A stretch of DNA of 64,000 bases. Source: Paracoccus sp. TOH (lineage in GTDB: Bacteria > Pseudomonadota > Alphaproteobacteria > Rhodobacterales > Rhodobacteraceae). Within the stretch, counting starts at the first letter, position 1; the number at the start of each line of letters is the position of its first letter. Made by a program: the position numbers and the translations under genes. The notes under the pieces were generated by a model. It saw only the letters and a program-made list of their open reading frames with translations. It was not told the origin of the DNA and ran no database searches. The stretch is taken from positions 1,262,501 through 1,326,500 of the forward strand of contig NZ_CP098360.1 in the NCBI RefSeq assembly GCF_030388245.1, given 5' to 3'. Positions 57,759-64,000 of the stretch are shown here, one piece after another.

Positions 57759-58108
57759 TGCTGGATTGGAACCGGATCAACGAACTGCGCGGCGAAGTCG
57801 GCGACGACGAGTTCCAGACCATTCTGGAACTGTTCCTGGACGAGGTCGAAGGGGTGATGATGCGCCTGTCGCGCCAGGATGCGCTGCGGCTGGAAACCGA
57901 CCTGCATTTCCTCAAGGGCTGTGCCTGGAACCTGGGTTTTGCGGATTTCGGCCATCTCTGCGACGAGGGAGAGCGGCATGCCTCGGCCGGCAAGCCGCGC
58001 GATGTCTGCGTCGAGCGGTTGCTGCGGGCCTATTCCGAATCGAAACAGGCATTGATGCACCGCCTGGAAGCAGAGCTGCATCCGCCCCGGTCCGCGCGCC
58101 GTGCCTGA
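57758..58108 (+). CDS. HPt (histidine phosphotransfer) domain protein
   Basis: A 116-residue HPt module starting MLDWNRINELRGEVGDDEFQ. The phosphoaccepting His50 lies in ETDLHFLKGCAWNLGFADFG, the HPt consensus H-x-L-K-G. It would shuttle phosphoryl groups between a hybrid kinase and a receiver such as that of the REC-phosphatase at 54692. The ATG at 57758 is preferred: removing the IS restores AAGGGTTGTCC-ATG, the native ribosome site. In the present sequence that site is 1.68 kb away, and only GGGG from the IS end precedes the ATG. A longer frame from 57689 starts inside the IS. Confidence 0.88.
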   Translation: MLDWNRINELRGEVGDDEFQTILELFLDEVEGVMMRLSRQDALRLETDLHFLKGCAWNLGFADFGHLCDEGERHASAGKPRDVCVERLLRAYSESKQALMHRLEAELHPPRSARRA

Positions 58109-58142
58109 GCCGGATCGCCCTTGGCCGACGGATCATGGGCCG

Positions 58143-59381
58143 TCAGATCAGGAACTCGGCCAGAACCGGGTCGCGGGTGATGTCGCGATAGCCCATCCCC
58201 GCCGCTTCCAGCCTTTCGCAGATCCGTTCCAGGTTGCCGGGGGTGGTGGTCTCGATGCCGATCCGGACCGAACCGAAATTGCGCGCCGATTTCTTCAGGT
58301 ATTCGAAGCGGGCGATATCGTCTTCGGGGCCGAGAAGTTGCAGGAAATCGCGCAGGGCGCCGGGCCGTTGCGGAAGGCGCAGGATGAAATAGCGCTTGAG
58401 GCCCGAGAAACGCTGGGCGCGCTCCTTGACCTCGGGCAGGCGCTCGAAGTCGAAATTGCCGCCCGAACAGATGCAGACCACGCGTTTGCCGGCCAGGTCG
58501 GTCATGTCGCGCAGCACGTCCACCGCCAGCGCCCCGGCGGGTTCCAGCACGATGCCCTCGATGTTCAGCATCTCCAGCATGGTGGCGCAGATGCGGTCCT
58601 CGGGCGCGGTATGGACCCGGTCGGCGCCGAAGCCGGCCAGCGCGCGAAACGGCAGGTCGCCGATCCGCGCCACCGCGGCGCCATCGACGAAATTGTCCAC
58701 CGCCGGCAGCGTCACCGGCGCGCCCGCCAGCAGCGCCTCGCGCAGGCTGGCGCCGCCCTCGGGCTCGGCGAATTCGGCGCGTGTGCCGGGGGCCAGTTCG
58801 GAAAGCAGCCGGGTGACGCCGGCGGCCAGACCGCCGCCGCCGACCGGCAGCACCACCACGTCCGGCGCCCCGCCCAGCTGGTCGAGCAGTTCCAGCCCGA
58901 CCGTGGCCTGGCCCTCGATGATGTCCGGGTCGTCGAAGGGCGACAGGAAGGTCGCGCCCTGCGCCTTGGCGAATTCCTGCGCCGCCGCCAGGGTCTGGTC
59001 GAAATAGTCGCCGGTCAGCACGATCTCGATGGCGCCATTGCCGAAGATGCGGGTCTTGTCGATCTTCTGCCGCGGCGTGGTGACCGGCATGAAGATCGTG
59101 CCCTTGGTGCCGAAATGCCGGCAGGCAAAGGCCATGCCCTGGGCATGGTTGCCGGCGCTGGCGCAGACGAAATGTCCCAGCGAGCCGGCGCCGATCTTGC
59201 GCATGGCATTGAAGGCGCCGCGCAGCTTGTAGCTGCGCACCGGCGTCAGGTCTTCGCGTTTCAGCCAGATCTCGGCGCCGTATTTCGCCGAGAGGTGGTC
59301 GTTCTTCTGCAGGGGCGTCGGCTCGAAGAGGTCGCGCAGCGCGATCTCTGCCTGGCGGACAGAGGCGGCAAAGTTTTCCAT
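58143..59381 (-). CDS. ilvA: Threonine ammonia-lyase
   Basis: A PLP enzyme that converts threonine to 2-oxobutanoate, the first step towards isoleucine. The 412-residue protein has the PLP-lysine motif [16 protein letters not shown], the [20 protein letters not shown] phosphate loop neighbourhood, [20 protein letters not shown] and [16 protein letters not shown] single ACT-like C-terminal domain ([20 protein letters not shown]) shows it is the shorter, ACT-containing form. The ATG at 59381 is chosen; the frame extends to 59426 without added conservation. Confidence 0.94.
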   Translation of the reverse strand: MENFAASVRQAEIALRDLFEPTPLQKNDHLSAKYGAEIWLKREDLTPVRSYKLRGAFNAMRKIGAGSLGHFVCASAGNHAQGMAFACRHFGTKGTIFMPVTTPRQKIDKTRIFGNGAIEIVLTGDYFDQTLAAAQEFAKAQGATFLSPFDDPDIIEGQATVGLELLDQLGGAPDVVVLPVGGGGLAAGVTRLLSELAPGTRAEFAEPEGGASLREALLAGAPVTLPAVDNFVDGAAVARIGDLPFRALAGFGADRVHTAPEDRICATMLEMLNIEGIVLEPAGALAVDVLRDMTDLAGKRVVCICSGGNFDFERLPEVKERAQRFSGLKRYFILRLPQRPGALRDFLQLLGPEDDIARFEYLKKSARNFGSVRIGIETTTPGNLERICERLEAAGMGYRDITRDPVLAEFLI

Positions 59382-59430
59382 GCCCCGGCCATGGCGCGAA
59401 ACGGGCGGATTCGCAAGGGTTTTCACGCTC

Positions 59431-60144
59431 TCAGCGCAGGGGACGGCCTTCGATGTAATGGCCGTAAAGGGTCGTGATGATCGACAGGTTGAACAGCGCC
59501 AGCATCAGATTGGCCAGGACCAGGGCGGCCGGCACGGCATATTGCAGCACGCCCTCGGCCCGCAAGCCGCCCGCCGCGGCGGCGAGCCCGCCCAGGATGA
59601 CGAAAAGCCCGCCGATCATTGCGGTCACCACCTCGACGACGCCTTTCTCTTGTCCCGTCGCGCGCCAGGCCGCGCGCAGGTCAAGCTGCCGGCCAAGCGC
59701 CGCGGCGACCAGCTTGGGCGACAGGCGCAAGCCGACCCAAAGGGCAAGGATGCCGGCCAGAAGCCCGATCCAGCCTTCATGCGCCGCAGGCAAACCCAGC
59801 ATCAGTTGCAGGGGAAGGGCCGCCAGCCCTCCCAGGAAGGAGATCGCCACCCACCAGCCGAAATAGGCGGCGACCCGGTCCCATCGCCGCTCCGGCCCGG
59901 TCTCGTTCAGCAGCACGTAGCGATGCCAGCTGACAGCGACCGAGAGGAGCAGGGCGATGGCCAGAACCATGCCCAGGAAACCCAGCGGAAAGGCGTCCGG
60001 CCGGGCAACCATGGCGATGGCCGAGCACAGGATCACCAGCGCCGACACCAGCAGGCGCGGCAGGGCGATCTGCGCGCTTGCGGCCAGATTGCCGGTGACC
60101 TGGCGCCAGGAATGGCGAAGGATAGCGGTGGCCTTGGCGAACAC
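59431..60144 (-). CDS. Hypothetical integral membrane protein
   Basis: A 237-residue protein with about six hydrophobic helices, among them [57 protein letters not shown] and [21 protein letters not shown] conserved-looking RYVLLNE motif lies after helix 2, as in other alphaproteobacterial membrane proteins of this shape. I cannot assign a function. It is 49 bp before ilvA on the same strand and divergent from argG. Confidence 0.75.
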   Translation of the reverse strand: MFAKATAILRHSWRQVTGNLAASAQIALPRLLVSALVILCSAIAMVARPDAFPLGFLGMVLAIALLLSVAVSWHRYVLLNETGPERRWDRVAAYFGWWVAISFLGGLAALPLQLMLGLPAAHEGWIGLLAGILALWVGLRLSPKLVAAALGRQLDLRAAWRATGQEKGVVEVVTAMIGGLFVILGGLAAAAGGLRAEGVLQYAVPAALVLANLMLALFNLSIITTLYGHYIEGRPLR

Positions 60145-60300
60145 GGTGCCTCTCTTGCTGCGATTGCGGCGATATGCGGGGTTTTGCCAGCCCCGCGGGG
60201 CATTGGCCAGCCCGGGCCGCTGGGCGATGATGGACCAGCCCCTTGTGACGCCCGGCGAATGCGCCTATTCCCTGCCGAAATTTCACTGGGGGTCATCCGC

Positions 60301-61527
60301 ATGTCCGACGCGCCGAAGAAAGTCGTCCTTGCCTATTCGGGCGGGCTCGACACCTCGATCATCCTGAAATGGCTGCAGACCGAATACGGCTGCGAGGTCA
60401 TCACCTTCACCGCCGACCTCGGCCAGGGTGAGGAGCTGGAGCCGGCGCGCCAGAAGGCCGAGCTGCTCGGCATCACGCCGGAAAACATCCATATCGTCGA
60501 TGTGCGCGAGGAATTCGTGCGCGATTTCGTGTTTCCGATGTTCCGCGCCAACGCGCTCTACGAGGGGCTCTATCTGCTCGGCACCTCGATCGCCCGGCCG
60601 CTGATCTCCAAGCACCTGGTCGAGATCGCGCATCAGCACGGCGCCGATGCCGTGGCCCATGGCGCGACCGGCAAGGGCAACGACCAGGTCCGCTTCGAGC
60701 TGTCGGCCTATGCGCTCGATCCGTCGATCAGGGTGATCGCGCCCTGGCGGGAATGGGATCTGACCTCGCGTACCCGGCTGATCGAATTCGCCGAACAGAA
60801 CCAGATCCCGATCGCCAAGGACAAGCGCGGCGAGGCGCCGTTCTCGGTCGATGCCAACCTGCTGCACACCAGCAGCGAGGGCAAGGCGCTGGAAAACCCG
60901 GCCGAGGAAGCGCCCGACTACGTCTATCAGCGCACCGTCAGCCCCGAAGAGGCGCCCGACCAGCCCGAATATCTCGAGATCGGCTTCGAGCGCGGCGATG
61001 CGGTGTCGATCAACGGCGAGGCGCTGTCGCCCGCCACCATCCTGACCCGGCTGAACGAATACGGCCGCAAGCACGGCATCGGCCGGCTGGACTTCGTGGA
61101 AAACCGCTTCGTCGGCATGAAGTCGCGCGGCATCTACGAGACCCCCGGCGGCACCATCCTGCTGGAGGCGCATCGCGGCATCGAGCAGATCACGCTCGAC
61201 AGCGGCGCCGGCCATCTCAAGGATTCGATCATGCCGCGCTATGCCGAGCTGATCTATAACGGCTTCTGGTATTCGCCCGAGCGCGAGATGTTGCAGGCCC
61301 TGATCGACAAGAGCCAGGAGCATGTGACCGGCACCGTGCGGCTGAAGCTCTACAAGGGCAGCGCCCATACGGTCGGCCGCTGGTCGGACCATTCGCTCTA
61401 CAGCGAAAAGCACGTCACCTTCGAGGACGATGCCGGCGCCTATGACCAGAAGGACGCGGCGGGCTTCATCCGCCTGAACGCGCTGCGGCTGAAGCTGGTG
61501 GCGAACCGCAACGCCCGGTTCAAGTAA
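60301..61527 (+). CDS. argG: Argininosuccinate synthase
   Basis: It joins citrulline and aspartate with ATP to argininosuccinate in arginine synthesis. The 408-residue protein starts [20 protein letters not shown], the PP-loop ATP motif. It has [60 protein letters not shown] and [18 protein letters not shown] terminator follows directly. The 156-bp region upstream is shared with the divergent membrane protein gene. Confidence 0.97.
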   Translation: MSDAPKKVVLAYSGGLDTSIILKWLQTEYGCEVITFTADLGQGEELEPARQKAELLGITPENIHIVDVREEFVRDFVFPMFRANALYEGLYLLGTSIARPLISKHLVEIAHQHGADAVAHGATGKGNDQVRFELSAYALDPSIRVIAPWREWDLTSRTRLIEFAEQNQIPIAKDKRGEAPFSVDANLLHTSSEGKALENPAEEAPDYVYQRTVSPEEAPDQPEYLEIGFERGDAVSINGEALSPATILTRLNEYGRKHGIGRLDFVENRFVGMKSRGIYETPGGTILLEAHRGIEQITLDSGAGHLKDSIMPRYAELIYNGFWYSPEREMLQALIDKSQEHVTGTVRLKLYKGSAHTVGRWSDHSLYSEKHVTFEDDAGAYDQKDAAGFIRLNALRLKLVANRNARFK

Positions 61528-61548
61528 CCGCACCGGCAGCGCAGGCCA

Positions 61549-61579
61549 AAGGCCGCGGACAGGTTCCGCGGCCTTTTTT
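61549..61579 (+). terminator. Rho-independent terminator after argG
   Basis: AAGGCCGCGGA (61549-61559) pairs with TCCGCGGCCTT (61565-61575) and runs into TTTT. The rest of the gap to 61771 shows no gene. Confidence 0.92.
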
Positions 61580-61771
61580 CTGGCCGCGCCGGCTCGCGCG
61601 CGCAATCGACGCGCCGGCCCGGCTTCCTTCGTTTCCGCAAATGCTCTCGCCGGAGGCGGCCCGGCGCCTCTCATTCACCGTTTTCCAAATACCCGCCGTT
61701 CGGCGGAACCGGGGAACCGTGGCCGCCATGGCGCGTTCGCCCGCAGGCAACGGCCCAGGGAGGAACCGGAA

Positions 61772-62251
61772 ATGACCATGGCCAAGAACACCATCTGCCT
61801 CTGGTACGACAAGGATGCCGAGGCGGCCGCCCGTTTCTATGCCGAGACCTTTCCCGACAGCGCGGTCACCGCGGTGCGCCACGCGCCCAGCGACTTTCCC
61901 TCGGGCAAGGCGGGCGATGTGCTGCTGGTCGAATTCACCGTCGCGGGCATTCCCTGCGTCGGCCTGAACGGCGGCCCGACCTTTCGGCACAACGAGGCCT
62001 TCTCGTTCCAGATCGCCACCGACGACCAGAAGGAAACCGACCGCTACTGGGATGCGATCATCGGCAATGGCGGCCAGGAAAGCGCCTGCGGCTGGTGCAA
62101 GGACAGGTGGGGGATTTCCTGGCAGATCACGCCGCGCGTGCTGACCGATGCGCTGGCCGCCGGCGGCGACGAGGCGAAGCGCGCTTTCGAGGCGATGATG
62201 CAGATGACCCGGATCGACGTTGCGGCCATCGAGGCGGCGCGGCGCGGCTGA
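61772..62251 (+). CDS. VOC family (PhnB/3-dmu-9-3-mt type) protein
   Basis: A 159-residue vicinal-oxygen-chelate fold protein. It begins NTICLWYDKDAEAAARFYAE-TFPDS, then VLLVEFTVAGIPCVGLNGGP and FSFQIATDDQKETDRYWDAI. It ends with GWCKDRWGISWQITPRVLTD, the pattern of the PhnB-like '3-demethylubiquinone-9 methyltransferase' domain. No methyltransferase motif is present, so that old family name should not be read as an activity. Function unknown. The ATG at 61772 follows AGGGAGGAAC. Confidence 0.88.
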   Translation: MTMAKNTICLWYDKDAEAAARFYAETFPDSAVTAVRHAPSDFPSGKAGDVLLVEFTVAGIPCVGLNGGPTFRHNEAFSFQIATDDQKETDRYWDAIIGNGGQESACGWCKDRWGISWQITPRVLTDALAAGGDEAKRAFEAMMQMTRIDVAAIEAARRG

Positions 62252-62293
62252 GCCGCGCTTCCCTTCCCACGCCGCCTGCGGCAGGATGCGGGC

Positions 62294-62839
62294 ATGACCC
62301 AGAACCCCGACCGCCCCGCCCATATCGCCATCGTCACCGTCTCGGACCGCGCCGCCCGCGGCGAATATCAGGACAAGGGCGGGCCGGGGGCCGAGGACTG
62401 GCTGCGCGCCACCATCACCTCGCCCATGGACATCACCCGCCGCATCATCCCGGACGGGCGCGAGATGGTCGCGGATTGTCTGCGCGACCTGGCCGACGAC
62501 CAGGGCGCCGACCTGATCCTGATCACCGGCGGCACCGGGCCGGCGCCGCGCGACCAGACGCCCGAGGCCATGGCGGATGTGATCGAAAAGGAACTGCCGG
62601 GTTTTGGCGAGGAAATGCGCCGCGCCAGCCTGCGCGAGGTGCCGACCGCCATCCTGTCGCGGCAAAGCGCGGGCATCCGCGGCGCCACGCTGATGATCAC
62701 CATCCCCGGCAAGCCCTCGGCCATCGCCACCTGCCTCGATGCGGTCTTTGCGGCGGTGCCCTATTGCCTCGACCTGATCGGCGCGGCCTATGTGGAAACC
62801 GACCCCGCCCGCATCAAGGCGTTCCGGCCGAAGCCGTAG
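62294..62839 (+). CDS. mog: Molybdopterin adenylyltransferase
   Basis: It activates molybdopterin by adenylylation for molybdate insertion. The 181-residue MogA/MoaB-fold protein has IAIVTVSDRAARGEYQDKGG, LILITGGTGPAPRDQTPEAM, ELPGFGEEMRRASLREVPTA and AILSRQSAGIRG. It ends VPYCLDLIGAAYVETDPARI-KAFRPKP, as in E. coli Mog. It overlaps the convergent frcK by 26 bp at the 3' end. Confidence 0.93.
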   Translation: MTQNPDRPAHIAIVTVSDRAARGEYQDKGGPGAEDWLRATITSPMDITRRIIPDGREMVADCLRDLADDQGADLILITGGTGPAPRDQTPEAMADVIEKELPGFGEEMRRASLREVPTAILSRQSAGIRGATLMITIPGKPSAIATCLDAVFAAVPYCLDLIGAAYVETDPARIKAFRPKP

Positions 62840-63428
62840 GCGCGGGCCGAACCAGAAGATCGGCCGGCAGCGATTCGCGCAGCACCAGTTCGGCATTGCC
62901 GAGATCGTTCTCCAGATGCGCCATCACCTCGGCCGGCGAGCGGCCGAGGCCCTGCCAGCGCGCGGTCAGGCGGCGGTGCAGCTCCTCCATCGGCACATCC
63001 AGCATGATCGACAAGTCCCAGAGTCCGGCCAGTTTGCGCCAGGGCGTCCGATCCAGCAGCAGGTAATTGCCCTCGACCACCACCAGCCGGTGGCCGGCCT
63101 CGACCCGGCCGGCGCCGGCGACAGAGAGGTCCAGCGCGCGGTCGAAGATCGGATAGACCAACTCGCCGCCGGCCTTCAGCCGCTGCATCAGCGCCACGAA
63201 ACCGGCGGCGTCGAAGGTCTGCGGCGCGCCCTTGCAGCCGCGCAGCCCGTCCGCCTCCAGCAGCCGGTTGTCCAGGTGGAACCCGTCCATCGGCACCAGA
63301 ACCGCATCCTCCAGCCCGGCCACCAGCCGTGCGGCCAGGGTGGATTTTCCCGATCCCGGCGCCCCGACGATGGCGACGATCCGCCGTCCGGGCCCCAGCC
63401 GCGCAATCCGGTCCAGTATCTCATCCAT
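62814..63428 (-). CDS. frcK: Nucleoside/sugar kinase-like P-loop protein (FrcK-like)
   Basis: A 204-residue P-loop kinase of the uridine kinase/pantothenate kinase-like type. Walker A is VAIVGAPGSGKSTLAARLVA, then LVPMDGFHLDNRLLEADGLR, VVVEGNYLLLDRTPWRKLAG and VPMEELHRRLTARWQGLGRS. It follows a FrcA-type ATPase gene, the order of the rhizobial fructose operon frcBCAK, where FrcK is a kinase of unclear substrate. Start choice is between ATG 63428 and 63437; the former has GGGATGG upstream. Its 3' end overlaps mog. Confidence 0.82.
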   Translation of the reverse strand: MDEILDRIARLGPGRRIVAIVGAPGSGKSTLAARLVAGLEDAVLVPMDGFHLDNRLLEADGLRGCKGAPQTFDAAGFVALMQRLKAGGELVYPIFDRALDLSVAGAGRVEAGHRLVVVEGNYLLLDRTPWRKLAGLWDLSIMLDVPMEELHRRLTARWQGLGRSPAEVMAHLENDLGNAELVLRESLPADLLVRPAPTASAGTP

Positions 63429-63472
63429 GCAGACCATCCCGAGGGAAGAATAGCGGCGGCGGGGGCTGCGGT

Positions 63473-64000
63473 TCAAGCCGCCGTCGCCGCCTCGTCCGGC
63501 AGCTTGGCCCCGGTCATGAAGGCCACCGCGTCCGACATGGAATAGTCCTGCGGCCGGATCACGCAAAGCCGCCGGCCCAGCCGATGGATATGGATGCGGT
63601 CCGCCACCTCGAAGACATGCGGCATATTGTGGGAAATCAGGATGATCGGGATGCCGCGCGAGCGCACGTCGCGGATCAGCTCCAGCACCCGGCGGCTTTC
63701 CTTGACGCCAAGCGCCGCCGTCGGCTCGTCCAGGATCACCACCTTCGAGCCGAAGGCGGCGGCGCGCGCCACGGCCACGCCCTGGCGCTGGCCGCCCGAC
63801 AGCGTCTCGACCGCCTGATTGATGTTCTGGATCGTCATCAGCCCCAGCTCGGTCAGCTTCTCGCGGGCGAATTTCTCCATCGCCGGGCGGTCGAGCTGGC
63901 GGAACAGGCTGCCCATGATGCCGGGCTTGCGCAGCTCGCGGCCCATGAACATGTTATCGGCGATCGACAGCGCCGGCGACATGGCCAGCGTCTGATAGAC
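63473..64000 (-). CDS. frcA: Fructose/monosaccharide ABC transporter ATP-binding protein, C-terminal part
   Basis: The C-terminal 175 residues of a carbohydrate uptake 2 family ATPase that is cut by the window edge. VYQTLAMSPALSIADNMFMG, the signature TLSGGQRQGVAVARAAAFGS, Walker B VVILDEPTAALGVKESRRVL and the switch ILISHNMPHVFEVADRIHIH are visible. One ATPase domain is present in the visible part, as in FrcA. With frcK downstream this is probably the fructose importer; ribose or another sugar is possible. Confidence 0.85.
   Translation of the reverse strand, partial: VYQTLAMSPALSIADNMFMGRELRKPGIMGSLFRQLDRPAMEKFAREKLTELGLMTIQNINQAVETLSGGQRQGVAVARAAAFGSKVVILDEPTAALGVKESRRVLELIRDVRSRGIPIILISHNMPHVFEVADRIHIHRLGRRLCVIRPQDYSMSDAVAFMTGAKLPDEAATAA

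Overview
This window is GC-rich with very dense coding and has the gene content of an alphaproteobacterium of the Rhodobacteraceae; the overall flavour suggests Paracoccus. That placement rests on protein style and gene order (gltD-X-gltB, a GT14 enzyme next to a NodH-like sulfotransferase, frcA/frcK, a CTTG-type heat-shock promoter), not on a database search. No rRNA, CRISPR array or prophage was seen. One complete insertion sequence is present.

Layout. 1-3255: the 5' part of dnaK with a sigma-32-like promoter, an ABC-2 polysaccharide export permease, cysQ and kdsB. 3509-10669: a tight surface-polysaccharide operon (galU, galE, two tandemly duplicated glycosyltransferases, a GT14-type enzyme and a sulfotransferase). 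10670-14763: minus-strand housekeeping genes (EamA transporter, queG, a GST, mtgA, a DUF1269 protein). 14879-17755: choline-sulfate use (choX, betC, a PPC-domain protein). 17936-19733: a CAU tRNA, cspA and small genes. 19889-23166: a tandem glycine riboswitch in front of a GAPDH gene, then a LysR regulator and a ureohydrolase. 23223-25400: katG. 25572-30267: a LacI-controlled nucleobase-type permease, deaminase and TSUP exporter. 30264-39258: a divergent amino-sugar locus (nagA, SIS deaminase, GntR, BadF-type kinase / murQ, sugar ABC transporter) around a pair of inverted operators. 39341-41478: a metallophosphatase overlapping a Ser/Thr kinase-USP fusion. 41475-43057: a CDF exporter, a small membrane protein and a lipoprotein. 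43254-50114: gltD, a secreted protein of unknown function, and gltB. 50265-53690: uppP, an NDUFA9-like protein and a GMC oxidoreductase. 53954-58108: tRNA-Leu(CAG), a NUDIX hydrolase, a response-regulator phosphatase, an IS1380-like element and an HPt gene. 58143-64000: ilvA, a membrane protein, argG, a VOC protein, mog, frcK and part of frcA.

How genes may work together. The polysaccharide operon should make a sulfated surface glycan. UDP-sugars come from galU and galE, PAPS-dependent sulfation from the sulfotransferase, the PAP by-product can be cleared by CysQ, and an ABC-2 permease is available for export. The choline-sulfate genes can feed glycine betaine and finally glycine, which fits the glycine riboswitch ahead of a GAPDH gene. 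The amino-sugar block looks like a GlcNAc/MurNAc salvage system with its own importer, kinase, etherase, deacetylase and deaminase.

The strongest items for follow-up are the sulfated-glycan locus, the glycine riboswitch on a GAPDH gene, the kinase-USP/phosphatase pair, and an IS1380-like insertion that lies exactly between the Shine-Dalgarno sequence and the start codon of the HPt gene, with a 5-bp target duplication.
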